DNA of 64,000 bases, taken from contig NVUJ01000005.1 in assembly GCA_002733135.1 (NCBI GenBank), positions 1 through 64,000 on the forward strand. The letters are read 5' to 3'. The notes under the pieces are model-generated. The model was given only the letters and a program-made list of their open reading frames with translations, ran no database searches and was not told the origin of the DNA. The first letter of the stretch is position 1; each line of letters begins with the position of its first letter. Position numbers and translations under genes: made by a program. This stretch comes from Cycloclasticus sp. (GTDB lineage: Bacteria > Pseudomonadota > Gammaproteobacteria > Methylococcales > Cycloclasticaceae). This document shows positions 30,100-40,255 of the stretch, one piece after another.

Positions 30100-31272
30100 G
30101 TGGAAAGCCCAGTAAAATTGATGCTTAGACAGCTGCTATCGCTGTGTTTAGTTTTTTTGATGACGCCGAGTTTTGCGTTACCTGAAGAAGACAGCCAGAA
30201 ACAACTAACGTTGTTACGCGAACGTATGCAGATAGTGGAGCACAATATCGCGAAAACTCAGCGCAACAAAACTAAAGAAGAAAAAGATCTGCGACGTATT
30301 GAAAAGCGGTTAAGCGAGTCTTCAAAAAAACTACGTAGTTTAAACGGTAAACTATTAACAGCGCAGAACAAGATTAAGACGCTTCAACAGCAACAGATGA
30401 AACTTAAAGTAGGTATTGAAGAACAAAAAGGCTTCTTGGCTGAACAGTTGCAAAGCGCTTATTTGATGGGCAAACAACAGCGCGTAAAAATGTTGTTAAA
30501 CCAGGAGAGCCCAGATCGAATGAGTCGAGTGATGCAGTATTACGACTACTTTAATCAGGCCCGTATCGATAGTGTTAAAGCGATAGAAGTAGATATCCTA
30601 GCGCTAAAGACGGTGGAAGAGCAACTGCTAAATGAGAAACGCGAGTTGGCATCGTTTGTTGATGCAAAGCGCGTAGAAAACAAAACGTTAATCGCATCTA
30701 AACAATCACGGAAAGTCATTTTAGCGATATTAAACAAACAGATTACATCATCGGGGCAAGAACTAAGCGCGCTTAAGGAAAATGAAAAAAGGCTGACTAA
30801 TTTGCTAGCCAGTATTCGCCAAGCGATTAATGACATCCCCATATTAAGCAAGAAAGACAAGTCGTTTGTTAGTTTAAAAGGAAAGTTGCCGTGGCCAATT
30901 AAGGGACAACTTAAGAAAAAATTTGGTAGCGCACGAAAATCCGGCCGTTACGATGGTGTACTGATAAGTGCAAGAGAAGGCTCGGCAATCGGGTCTATCT
31001 CTCACGGTAGGGTTGTTTACGCAGATTGGTTGCGTGGTTATGGTTTATTGATTATTGTGGACCACGGATCGACTTACTTGAGCTTGTATGCGTTTAATGA
31101 AAGCCTGTACAAGGAAGTGGGCGATTGGGTTGAGACGGGCGAAACGTTAGCAACTATTGGCGTTAGCGGCGGACAACAAAAAGCGGGTCTATACTTTAGT
31201 ATCAGAAAAAATGGAAAGCCAGTGAATCCTGTTCACTGGTGTCGGGCGACAAGAAAAGGTCGTGTTGGGTAA
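30100..31272 (+). CDS. envC: Murein hydrolase activator EnvC (coiled coil + M23 domain)
   Basis: Signal peptide, long coiled coil, C-terminal degenerate LytM domain (VDHGSTYLSLYAFNES); gpmI-envC-ctpA synteny. Confidence 0.93.
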   Translation: MESPVKLMLRQLLSLCLVFLMTPSFALPEEDSQKQLTLLRERMQIVEHNIAKTQRNKTKEEKDLRRIEKRLSESSKKLRSLNGKLLTAQNKIKTLQQQQMKLKVGIEEQKGFLAEQLQSAYLMGKQQRVKMLLNQESPDRMSRVMQYYDYFNQARIDSVKAIEVDILALKTVEEQLLNEKRELASFVDAKRVENKTLIASKQSRKVILAILNKQITSSGQELSALKENEKRLTNLLASIRQAINDIPILSKKDKSFVSLKGKLPWPIKGQLKKKFGSARKSGRYDGVLISAREGSAIGSISHGRVVYADWLRGYGLLIIVDHGSTYLSLYAFNESLYKEVGDWVETGETLATIGVSGGQQKAGLYFSIRKNGKPVNPVHWCRATRKGRVG

Positions 31273-31281
31273 TACAATTAA

Positions 31282-32586
31282 TTGAATGGAGTGGAAATGA
31301 ATTTTTTGCGTAAAACGTTACCAGTATTTGTAGTAGGCGCCGTGCTTGGCGTTATGTTGAGTATAGGCGGTATGGTGCTGGCGGAAAAAGAACCTGTAAA
31401 AACCTCGTTGCCGTTAGAAGACTTAAGGGCATTTTCAGAAGTGTTTGGTCAAATTAAATCCTCCTATGTGGAAGAGGTCAGCGATCATGATTTATTGGAA
31501 AATGCTATCAAGGGTATGTTGACGGGTTTAGACCCCCACTCAACGTACTTGGATAAAAAAGCCTTTAAAGATTTGCAAGAAGGCACGCGCGGTGAGTTTG
31601 GTGGCTTAGGCATTGAAGTCGGCATGGAAGATGGTTTTGTAAAAGTTGTCGCGCCAATCGACGATACGCCTGCGTTTAAAGCGGGTGTTGAGGCGGGAGA
31701 TTTAGTCATCCGCTTAGATGAGAAACCAGTAAAAGGCATGTCCCTGTCAGACGCAGTAAAAATTATGCGTGGCAAACCGGGGACAGATATTTTATTGACA
31801 ATCATAAGAGAAGGCGAAACGAGGCCGCTTAAAATCACCATAACGCGTGACATTATAAAAGTGGTCAGCGTTAAAAACCGCATGTTAGAGCCAGGGTTTG
31901 GCTATATACGTATTGCAAGTTTTCAAACTCGCACGGGAGCAAATTTAAACGAGGCGCTCTCGGAACTTAAAAAAGAAAGCGAAGGCAACGAATTAAAAGG
32001 TCTAGTGCTGGACTTGCGTAATAATCCTGGAGGCCTGTTAAATGCAGCTGTTGCGGTTAGCGATGCATTTTTAGACACAGGTTTAATCGTGTATACGGAA
32101 GGGCGAATTGAACATTCTAAAATGAGCTTTAAAGCGGGGCCAGAAGATGCATTAAAAGGCGCGCCAATTGTTGTATTAATTAATGGTGGCTCGGCTTCTG
32201 CGTCCGAAATTGTTGCCGGCGCGCTGCAAGACCATAAACGGGCGGTTATTATGGGACAGCAAAGTTTTGGTAAGGGTTCCGTGCAAACAATTTTAGAAAA
32301 CAATAAGGGCGGCGCGATTAAATTAACGACAGCTCGTTATTTCACGCCTTCTGGCCGTTCCATTCAAGCAGAGGGGATTACGCCAGACGTCACCTTATCA
32401 AAACTAAAACTAGAAAAAGTAGAGGACGATTTTGTCGCCATAAAAGAAAGTGATTTGTCACAACATTTAGAAAACCCAAATGGTGAAGAAAAAGAGACTA
32501 AAAAAGAGAAAAAAAGCGTTGGTGACGATTACCCCTTAAATGAAGCACTAAATCTTCTAAAGGGTATCAATATTTTAAAAAAATAA
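31282..32586 (+). CDS. S41-family C-terminal processing peptidase
   Basis: PDZ domain; LVLDLRNNPGGLLNAAVAVSDAFL; GGSASASEIVAGALQDHKRA. Confidence 0.95.
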   Translation: MNGVEMNFLRKTLPVFVVGAVLGVMLSIGGMVLAEKEPVKTSLPLEDLRAFSEVFGQIKSSYVEEVSDHDLLENAIKGMLTGLDPHSTYLDKKAFKDLQEGTRGEFGGLGIEVGMEDGFVKVVAPIDDTPAFKAGVEAGDLVIRLDEKPVKGMSLSDAVKIMRGKPGTDILLTIIREGETRPLKITITRDIIKVVSVKNRMLEPGFGYIRIASFQTRTGANLNEALSELKKESEGNELKGLVLDLRNNPGGLLNAAVAVSDAFLDTGLIVYTEGRIEHSKMSFKAGPEDALKGAPIVVLINGGSASASEIVAGALQDHKRAVIMGQQSFGKGSVQTILENNKGGAIKLTTARYFTPSGRSIQAEGITPDVTLSKLKLEKVEDDFVAIKESDLSQHLENPNGEEKETKKEKKSVGDDYPLNEALNLLKGINILKK

Positions 32587-32590
32587 GACA

Positions 32591-33430
32591 TTGCTGACGT
32601 CGCCTCAACACACTATACGATATGAGCCTAAACTGACAGCTAGTTTAAAGTGGCCCTGTGTTTTGGGTTTGCTCCTGTTTTTTCTGCCCATGATTACGTT
32701 TAGTGCAGACACTAAGCCGCTAGCAGTTATTAGTATCATTATTGATGATATGGGGTATCGACTTAAGGAGGGGGTTGAGGCGATAAATTTGCCAGCGGCG
32801 CTAACGTATGCGCTGCTTCCAAATGCGCCACACACTGAGCACTTGTCTAAGCTCGCTCGTCAACAAGGCAAAGAAATCATGCTGCATATGCCAATGCAAG
32901 CGACGTTAGATGAGTCGCCAGAACAGGGAGTGTTGGCACTAGATATGTCTGAAAAGCAGGTGGTGGAAACGATGAAAAAAGCGTTTGCTAAGGTTCCAGA
33001 TGCAGTGGGAATGAACAATCACCGTGGCAGTTTGTTAACGCGTCACCCGGGCCATATGACGTGGGTGATGTCTGAGATTAATAAAAAAGGTATTTTTTTT
33101 GTAGATAGCCGGACGTCTAAAAAAACGGTGGCTGAAAAAGTAGCTAAAGAGTTTCATGTGCCCGTATTGAGGCGAGACGTTTTTTTAGATCATGAGATGG
33201 ACATCGCTAGTATCGAGCGCCAACTGCAAAAGTTGATTCAAATCGCGAAAAAGCAAGGCCGTGCCATTGCCATAGGCCATCCGCACTCAGTGACCCTGTC
33301 GGTTTTAAATGACGCCTTGCCGCGATTAAAAGCGTTAAATATCGAGGTGGTACCGGTGTCGGAGCAAATACAAGATTTTGGGCGGGTGTCTATGCTTGCG
33401 ACGACAGTTGTGGCTGATAAAAGACACTAA
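32591..33430 (+). CDS. Divergent polysaccharide deacetylase family protein (YibQ-like)
   Basis: SIIIDDMGYRLKEGVEAINLPAALTYALLPNAPHT; envC/ctpA neighbour. Confidence 0.92.
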   Translation: MLTSPQHTIRYEPKLTASLKWPCVLGLLLFFLPMITFSADTKPLAVISIIIDDMGYRLKEGVEAINLPAALTYALLPNAPHTEHLSKLARQQGKEIMLHMPMQATLDESPEQGVLALDMSEKQVVETMKKAFAKVPDAVGMNNHRGSLLTRHPGHMTWVMSEINKKGIFFVDSRTSKKTVAEKVAKEFHVPVLRRDVFLDHEMDIASIERQLQKLIQIAKKQGRAIAIGHPHSVTLSVLNDALPRLKALNIEVVPVSEQIQDFGRVSMLATTVVADKRH

Positions 33431-33851
33431 AATCAGATAGTTTTTCAATGGCTAATGTTGCTGATGTTTCGTTAGCGAATTCTAGAGCGTCAAAGCCAAC
33501 ACGGGTTAAATACAACGCTTGGTCAGGCAAAATATCACCCATGGCTCGAATTTCTTTTGTGAAGCCATAAGTGTCACGTAAAACCTTTGCTAAAGAATAG
33601 GCTCGGCCATCAGCAAAAGAAGGCATGTCGATGGCTATCAGCGATAACTTATCAAGATCAGCTACAAAGCTCTCAGGGTTTTCGTCACCATGAATTAAGA
33701 TTCCACACGGGGAATGTTCGGACACTAGAACAGCGTTGTTACCCCGCCAGTAGTCTAAGTTGACGATGTTATTGCTAGCACGGAGCTCGCCGCCCTCTTT
33801 AAGATACTGCCAATCATCACGGCTAAGCTTTTTGTGTTTAATGAGCGTCAT
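33390..33851 (-). CDS. DUF934 domain-containing protein (sulfur-assimilation associated)
   Basis: VLVSEHSPCGILIHGDENPESF...IDMPSFADGRAYSLAKVLRDTYGFTKEIRAMGDILPDQALYLTRVGFDALE. Confidence 0.85.
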   Translation of the reverse strand: MTLIKHKKLSRDDWQYLKEGGELRASNNIVNLDYWRGNNAVLVSEHSPCGILIHGDENPESFVADLDKLSLIAIDMPSFADGRAYSLAKVLRDTYGFTKEIRAMGDILPDQALYLTRVGFDALEFANETSATLAIEKLSDFSVFYQPQLSSQA

Positions 33852-35484
33852 ATACTTTATCTTTAAAAGGCTGAAGCCCGATACGTTGTAAGGTGTGAGA
33901 AAAACGCTCACCGCGTGTACGGTTTTCTTTATATACGTCAACAATGTCATCAATCGCATCTACAACAGAGTCTTTGGCTATGGCTTTGCCCAATCGTTCG
34001 CCTAGCTTACTGTAGTGACTATCCGACCCGCCAAGCGTAAGTTGGTACCATTGCTCGCCTTTTTTATCGACACCCAACACCCCAATTTCACCGATACTGT
34101 GATGCCCGCAACCGTTCATGCAACCAGACATTTTTAGGCTGATATCGCCAGTGTCGACGGCTTTATCAGCGAAACGATTTGTTATCTCATGAGCGATATC
34201 GATGGAGCTCGCATTGGCTAAGCTACAAAAATCTAAGCCAGGGCAGCAAATCATGTCGGTTATCGTGCCAATATTAGGTGTGGCGAGGCCCGCTCTTTTG
34301 AGCCCCTGCCAAAGCGCGTAAAGGTCGCTTTCCAACACATCTGTAAGAGCTAGGTTCTGGTCGTGAGTGGTTCTAAGTTGGCCAAAACTATAATCATCAG
34401 ATAAATCAGCAAGGTCGTGCATTTGTCGGTCGGTCATATCGCCGGGTGGTCTAGTAGGTGATTTAAGTGATACAAAAACGACTTTATACGCCGAGTGCTT
34501 GTGCTCCACCGTGTTTTGTTTTACCCATGCTTTAAAAGAAGAATCATTGGCTAGGTGCTTAGCGTGGTCGTTATCGCGTGGAGCGGCTTGGTAATGTAAC
34601 GGAGAAAAGTGCGTCTTCACACGCTGGATAGCTTCAGCGGTCAGTTTTAATGAACCCCCTTTTATAGTTTGCCATTCTGTTTCTACTTGTGCTTTGAATT
34701 TTTCAAGCCCAGTTTCACGTACGAGGATTTTAATTCGAGCTTTGTATTTGTTATCTCTGCGACCAAAAAGATTATACGTTCTCAGAATTGCTTCTGAGTA
34801 AGAGAGGATGTCTTTTTCAGAGATAAAAGAAGCAATGACTTGACCAATAACAGGAGTGCGACCTAAGCCGCCGCCAACGAGTACCTCAAAGCCAATGTTG
34901 CCTTGGGCGTCTTTTTTCATATTTAAGCCAATATCATGAACCTGTGTTGCGGCTCGATCTTTGGGTGAGCCACTGACGGCAAACTTAAATTTACGTGGTA
35001 AATAAGAGAACTCGGGGTGCAAGGTTGCCCATTGACGGATAATTTCGCAATACGGTCTAGGGTCTTCGATTTCATCCGCGCATACGCCGGCCAGTGGGTC
35101 GCAGGTAATGTTTCTAATGCAATTGCCGCTACTTTGAATGGCGTGCATTTGCACCGTGGCTAAATCAGCCAGAATATCTGGAACTTGTTCTAGTTTTGGC
35201 CAGTTGTATTGAATATTTTGACGGGTAGTAAAGTGACCATAATTTTTGTCGTATTTATCAGCGATATGAGCAAACATACGAAGTTGTTTACTGGATAATA
35301 GGCCGTACGGTATATTGACGCGCAACATGGGCGCATGGGTTTGGATGTACAAACCATTCATTAAACGAAGCGGACGGAATTGATCCTCGGTTAAATCACC
35401 GCTGAGGAAGCGTTTAGTCTGGTCGCGGAACTGAGCAACGCGTTCATTGAGCAGCGTTTGATCAATTTCGTTATACAAGTACAT
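33838..35484 (-). CDS. Nitrite/sulfite reductase, hemoprotein (CysI-like)
   Basis: 548 aa; CCPGLDFCSLANASS and MSGCMNGCGHH siroheme/Fe-S motifs; adjacent DUF934. Confidence 0.93.
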   Translation of the reverse strand: MYLYNEIDQTLLNERVAQFRDQTKRFLSGDLTEDQFRPLRLMNGLYIQTHAPMLRVNIPYGLLSSKQLRMFAHIADKYDKNYGHFTTRQNIQYNWPKLEQVPDILADLATVQMHAIQSSGNCIRNITCDPLAGVCADEIEDPRPYCEIIRQWATLHPEFSYLPRKFKFAVSGSPKDRAATQVHDIGLNMKKDAQGNIGFEVLVGGGLGRTPVIGQVIASFISEKDILSYSEAILRTYNLFGRRDNKYKARIKILVRETGLEKFKAQVETEWQTIKGGSLKLTAEAIQRVKTHFSPLHYQAAPRDNDHAKHLANDSSFKAWVKQNTVEHKHSAYKVVFVSLKSPTRPPGDMTDRQMHDLADLSDDYSFGQLRTTHDQNLALTDVLESDLYALWQGLKRAGLATPNIGTITDMICCPGLDFCSLANASSIDIAHEITNRFADKAVDTGDISLKMSGCMNGCGHHSIGEIGVLGVDKKGEQWYQLTLGGSDSHYSKLGERLGKAIAKDSVVDAIDDIVDVYKENRTRGERFSHTLQRIGLQPFKDKVYDAH

Positions 35485-35595
35485 GCTATTATCTTCGTTT
35501 AAGGCGCTAAAGTGTGTGTATGAGAGAATATAAAGCAGCTCTCTTATAATTAAAAATAATATTAAATCCTATTTATATAATTTAAAAGAATAACA

Positions 35596-36735
35596 TTGTC
35601 TAAAATACCTGAAAATTCAGTCGGCATAGTTGAGCCACAGGCGCTTCATTTTGATGAGGCCTTAACGCTTGTTAGTGGCAAAGTGATTGAGCAGTACGAC
35701 ATTGTTTATGAAACCTACGGTACGCTGAATGGGGCAGCGGACAACGCCGTGTTGATATGTCATGCGCTCTCAGCAGATCATCATGCTGCCGGCTATCATA
35801 ACGAGGATGATTCTAAGCCTGGTTGGTGGGATATTTGTATTGGCCCCGGCAAGCCAGTTGATACGAATCGTTTTTTTGTCGTCTCTCCGAGTAACCTTGG
35901 GCACTGTAGTGGTTCGACAGGGCCTCGCAGTATAGATCCGAAAACAGGCAAAGCGTTTGGCCCGGACTTCCCTATGTTGACCGTTAGCGATTGGGTTAAT
36001 TATCAAAAAAGATTGGCCGAACAATTGGGCATTAAGCAATGGGCGGCGGTTGCTGGAGGAAGCTTGGGCGGCATGCAGGCGATGCAGTGGGCGATACAAT
36101 TCCCTGACATGGTTCGTCACTCAATTGTTATTGCGTCTGCGCCAAAACTATCGGCTCAGAATATTGCGTTTAATGCCGTAGCAAGACAGGCAATAATGAG
36201 TGACCCTGAATTTTATGATGGCCGTTATTATGACCATGACACTGTCCCAAGCAGTGGTTTAAAAGTTGCCAGAATGTTAGGGCATATTACGTATTTGTCG
36301 GACGATGCGATGGGCGATAAATTTGGTCGTGAATTAAAAAATGATCAGTTAAATTATGACTATGGTGCTGAGTTTCAAGTCGAAAGCTATTTGCGCTACC
36401 AAGGCGAATCATTTGCAGGCCGGTTTGATGCAAATACCTATCTATTAATGACAAAGGCGTTGGATTATTTCGACCCCGCTGATGTGCATGGCGGTAACTT
36501 AGCAACTGTTTTTGAGACAGTTAAAGCTAAATTCTTTTTGGCATCGTTTACGACGGATTGGCGCTTTTCTCCCGAGCGTTCTCGTGAAATTGTTAGAGCA
36601 CTAACGGACGCTAAGTGCGACGTAAGCTATTTGGAATTTGATTCTAATCATGGGCACGATGCGTTTTTAGTAAAAAATGACAATTACACGGGCGCTTTCC
36701 GGGCTTATATGCAAAATATTGAGGTGTCAGAATGA
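35596..36735 (+). CDS. metX: Homoserine O-acyltransferase MetX
   Basis: [33 protein letters not shown] start. Confidence 0.96.
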   Translation: MSKIPENSVGIVEPQALHFDEALTLVSGKVIEQYDIVYETYGTLNGAADNAVLICHALSADHHAAGYHNEDDSKPGWWDICIGPGKPVDTNRFFVVSPSNLGHCSGSTGPRSIDPKTGKAFGPDFPMLTVSDWVNYQKRLAEQLGIKQWAAVAGGSLGGMQAMQWAIQFPDMVRHSIVIASAPKLSAQNIAFNAVARQAIMSDPEFYDGRYYDHDTVPSSGLKVARMLGHITYLSDDAMGDKFGRELKNDQLNYDYGAEFQVESYLRYQGESFAGRFDANTYLLMTKALDYFDPADVHGGNLATVFETVKAKFFLASFTTDWRFSPERSREIVRALTDAKCDVSYLEFDSNHGHDAFLVKNDNYTGAFRAYMQNIEVSE

Positions 36736-37331
36736 GTGAACTGAGGCCAGAGTTAGAAAAAATTTGCGAATGGATTGACCCTGGGTCTAGAGTGTTAGAT
36801 TTGGGTTGTGGCGATGGTGCCTTACTGGCTTGGTTACAAGACAACCGCCAGACGACAGGTTACGGAGTTGAGATAAATGCAGACGACGTTCTCAGCTGCC
36901 TTCGAAAGAACGTCAACATCATTCAAGCAGATTTAGATGCTGGGTTAACAGACTTCGATGACGATTCTTTTGATTACGTCATCATGACGCAGGCCTTACA
37001 AGCGTTGCAGTATCCCAATAGAACATTGTCAGAAATGCTGCGAGTTGGAAAGCAAAGTATTGTTACTTTTCCGAATTTTGGTCTCTGGAAGCATCGGGTG
37101 CACTTGTCTTTTAAAGGAAGAATGCCCGTATCTAAAGCGTTACCTGCACAGTGGTACGATACGCAAAACATACATTTGTGCACGGTTAAAGATTTTGAAT
37201 GGTTTTGTGAAGAACGTGCGATGACGATATCCAAAAGAGACATTGTAGATTACGAGCATCGTCCAAATGCTTTGATGAAACTGTGGCCAAACCTATTCGG
37301 CGAAGTGGCTCTTTACCAAATAAATGGATAA
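36732..37331 (+). CDS. metW: Methionine biosynthesis protein MetW
   Basis: [23 protein letters not shown]; overlaps metX stop. Confidence 0.97.
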   Translation: MSELRPELEKICEWIDPGSRVLDLGCGDGALLAWLQDNRQTTGYGVEINADDVLSCLRKNVNIIQADLDAGLTDFDDDSFDYVIMTQALQALQYPNRTLSEMLRVGKQSIVTFPNFGLWKHRVHLSFKGRMPVSKALPAQWYDTQNIHLCTVKDFEWFCEERAMTISKRDIVDYEHRPNALMKLWPNLFGEVALYQING

Positions 37332-37336
37332 TAACC

Positions 37337-37774
37337 ATGCTTAGAAAATATTGCTTAATATTGGTATTGTTAACGCCCACTTGGGGCGTAGCAGATAACG
37401 TGTATGAGTCTGGTGAGTACGTTGTTTATTACAATGCATTTACCGCAGACTCGTTGCCAACAAATATGGCGACGGCCTACGGTATATTACGCAGTAAATA
37501 CAAGGGTGTGTTGAACATTTCCGTGCAGAAAAAACGACGGCCAGGTGAGCTGCCACAGTCAGTTACAGCAAAGGTTAATGTAGAAGCACGCAACCTCGTA
37601 GGGCAATTAAAGGAGCTTGAACCTAGAAAGATTACTGAGGGCGACGCTATTTATTATATTAGCGAATTTAGAGTATCGCATAAGGAACGAATTACTTTTG
37701 ACGTGGAGGTATTACCAACAGGTGAAACGCAAGCATTAGAGTTAAAAATCAAACAACAATTCTATACCGACTAA
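37337..37774 (+). CDS. DUF4426 domain-containing periplasmic protein
   Basis: YVVYYNAFTADSLPTNMATAYGI...; signal peptide MLRKYCLILVLLTPTWGVA; downstream of metW. Confidence 0.85.
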   Translation: MLRKYCLILVLLTPTWGVADNVYESGEYVVYYNAFTADSLPTNMATAYGILRSKYKGVLNISVQKKRRPGELPQSVTAKVNVEARNLVGQLKELEPRKITEGDAIYYISEFRVSHKERITFDVEVLPTGETQALELKIKQQFYTD

Positions 37775-37776
37775 TT

Positions 37777-39018
37777 TTATTGGCTGGCCGACGTCCAATT
37801 TTTAAAACGTCGCAGTACCAATAAGCCAGGTATTGCAATAAGGGTACAGAGTAGAAAAAACCCATTCCAGCCCATAATTTCCGCCATCCAGCCTGTTGGC
37901 GCTGCAATCAGCACGCGTGGCACACCCATTAAACTGGTGAGTAGGGCGTATTGAGTTGCAGTGAAGCGTTTATCTGTTTGGCTGGCCATAAAACCGATAA
38001 ATGCAGCGGTGCCCATCCCTGCGGATAAGTTTTCGAAAGCAATTACTGAGGCCAAGATGGAAAGGTTTGGCCCGACCATGTTTAAAATAATAAAACCTGC
38101 AGTGGAGATAGCCTGCAAAATACCAAAGCCCCAAAGAGCGCGATAAATGCCCGTTTTTAAAATTAGAAAACCGCCGAGTAAACCGCCTAAAATAGTCGCC
38201 CAAAAACCAAACAATTTCACTACCGTACCAATCTCGGTTCTAGTAAAGCCGATGTCCAGGTAAAAGGGTGTTGTCATATTGCTGGCCATGGTGTCACCCA
38301 TTTTATAGAGCAAAATAAACAATAAAATAACAATCGCCTCGCGGCGCTGAAAAAACTCTAAAAAAGGTTGAATAATAGCTTCTTGAAGTGTTTTTGGTTG
38401 TCCGTGTGCGGCCTTTGGCTCTGTAGCGATTAATGTAGAAAGGCTGGCAACAAACATAACACCAGCCATCAACTGGTATACCGTAGAAAAGGCCACCATG
38501 TCGGCAAGAATAAGCCCGCCACCAGATGCGAGCAGCATGCCGATACGATAACCATTGACATAAAAAGAAGCGCCTAGCCCTTGTTCATTATCGGCAAGCG
38601 TTTCGCGACGATAGGCATCAATAACGATGTCTTGGCTAGCAGAAAAAAAGGTGACTAGTAGTGCGGCAATAGCGACCCCAAAGGGGAAAATGCCAGGTTG
38701 TTGAAGGCTTAAATAGACCAGTGATAAAATTAAAAAAAGCTGAGCAGAAAAAAGCCAGCCACGCCGACGGCCAAAAAATGGCAGGGTATACCTATCAAGA
38801 ATGGGTGCCCATAAAAACTTAAGGGTGTAGGGCAGTCCGACCAAGGCAAATAAGCCTATGGTTGATAGGTCAACGCCCTCATCCACCATCCAAGCTTGCA
38901 GCACCGAGCCGGTTAAAAGAAGAGGGAGGCCGCTAGCAAAGCCCATGATTAGGGCCATTAGCATTCTAGCGCTCAGTACGCCAGACCACCATGCCGTTGA
39001 ATTATGGTTCAAGGTCAT
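37777..39018 (-). CDS. ampG: AmpG-family muropeptide MFS transporter
   Basis: MALIMGFASGLPLLLTGSVLQAWM; LKFLWAPILDRY. Confidence 0.93.
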   Translation of the reverse strand: MTLNHNSTAWWSGVLSARMLMALIMGFASGLPLLLTGSVLQAWMVDEGVDLSTIGLFALVGLPYTLKFLWAPILDRYTLPFFGRRRGWLFSAQLFLILSLVYLSLQQPGIFPFGVAIAALLVTFFSASQDIVIDAYRRETLADNEQGLGASFYVNGYRIGMLLASGGGLILADMVAFSTVYQLMAGVMFVASLSTLIATEPKAAHGQPKTLQEAIIQPFLEFFQRREAIVILLFILLYKMGDTMASNMTTPFYLDIGFTRTEIGTVVKLFGFWATILGGLLGGFLILKTGIYRALWGFGILQAISTAGFIILNMVGPNLSILASVIAFENLSAGMGTAAFIGFMASQTDKRFTATQYALLTSLMGVPRVLIAAPTGWMAEIMGWNGFFLLCTLIAIPGLLVLRRFKNWTSASQ

Positions 39019-39775
39019 AATCGATAATAAGCGGCGCGTGATCAGAAAAACGTTCGTCTTTGTAGATAGAAGCCCCAGTAACGGTGTGTTTTAAATTGCT
39101 AGATATAACGTGGTAATCAATTCGCCAACCGGTGTTATTAGCCCAAGCCTGCCCTCGGTTAGACCACCAGGTATATTGTTCGACCTCTTGGTTTACCAAT
39201 CTAAATGCATCGCCCCAATTTGCATCACCAAATAACTCGTCCATCCAGGCACGCTCTTCGGGTAAAAAGCCAGAATTCTTCTGATTGCCTCGCCAGTTTT
39301 TAATATCTATCTTTTTATGTGCGATGTTCCAATCACCGCAGATAATGTGTTTTTTACCATCTGCCTGTTTGTCGCGTAACACAGGCATAAGCCGCCCCAT
39401 TAGGACGTATTTAAATGCTTGGCGCTCTTCTTTGGATGAACCAGATGGCATGTAAATGGAAGAAACTGAAAGGTCGCCAAACGTAGCTTCAATGAAACGC
39501 CCCTCAGAATCAAAATCATCCCAGCCAATCGCTTTAGTAACGCGGTCTGGTTTTTGTTTAGAAAAAATCGCAACGCCGCTATACCCTTTCTTTTCAGCAG
39601 GGTGATAATAGCAGTGGTAGTTTTTCGGCCAAAATGCGTCAGCAGTAAGCTGATTTTCTTGAGCTTTGATTTCTTGTAGACAAAGAATGTCTGCATTTAA
39701 GAGTTGCATCCAATCAAAAAAGCCTTTTCTCTCGCCAGCACGAATGCCATTTATATTTATTGAAACTATTTTCAT
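39002..39775 (-). CDS. xth: Exodeoxyribonuclease III
   Basis: MKIVSININGIRAGERKGFFDW; LCLQEIK; GDWNIAH; SDHAPLIIDY; start at 39775 preferred. Confidence 0.95.
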   Translation of the reverse strand: MKIVSININGIRAGERKGFFDWMQLLNADILCLQEIKAQENQLTADAFWPKNYHCYYHPAEKKGYSGVAIFSKQKPDRVTKAIGWDDFDSEGRFIEATFGDLSVSSIYMPSGSSKEERQAFKYVLMGRLMPVLRDKQADGKKHIICGDWNIAHKKIDIKNWRGNQKNSGFLPEERAWMDELFGDANWGDAFRLVNQEVEQYTWWSNRGQAWANNTGWRIDYHVISSNLKHTVTGASIYKDERFSDHAPLIIDYDLEP

Positions 39776-39914
39776 GTGGCCATTCTTCAAAAAAGTTAAT
39801 GGCGATATCATACCGAACAGCTACAACATTGAAAGCACTTGCTAAAACTTTGCAATTTTCGTATCATGCGCGACCGAGTAAAGGACTGTGAAGTCCTGTA
39901 GAACCGAGAATACT

Positions 39915-40121
39915 ATGAAACAAGAAACACACCCACAATATAATGAAGTTGCTGTTACATGTAGTTGCGGCAATGCGTTTAAAACTAATTCAACCTTAGG
40001 CAATGACCAGCTGCACATTGAGTCTTGTTCAGAATGCCACCCCTTTTATACAGGGAAACAACGTATCATTGATACGGCAGGACGTGTAGATAAATTTAAT
40101 AAGCGCTATCAGCGCGGATAA
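39915..40121 (+). CDS. rpmE: 50S ribosomal protein L31 (zinc-cysteine type)
   Basis: [22 protein letters not shown]...[28 protein letters not shown]; start ATG 39915. Confidence 0.97.
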   Translation: MKQETHPQYNEVAVTCSCGNAFKTNSTLGNDQLHIESCSECHPFYTGKQRIIDTAGRVDKFNKRYQRG

Positions 40122-40184
40122 GCCATACGAAAGGGCGTGCCTTTTTGTGTTTGAGAGGGCGTAAGCAAATCAAGTTATGTAAAA

Positions 40185-40210
40185 AAGCCACCTTTGGGTG
40201 GCTTTTTTTT
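40185..40210 (+). terminator. Rho-independent terminator after rpmE
   Basis: AAGCCACCTTTGGGTGGCTTTTTTTT. Confidence 0.92.
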
Positions 40211-40255
40211 AATCATTGGTTTTAAAATGGGTTTCAGTCACTACACTGTTAGAGC

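Noticed and set aside
39812-39914. Hairpin (AGGACTGTGAAGTCCT) in the rpmE leader as a possible riboregulator
   Set aside because: Single short stem without a conserved RNA family signature; insufficient to call a regulatory RNA.
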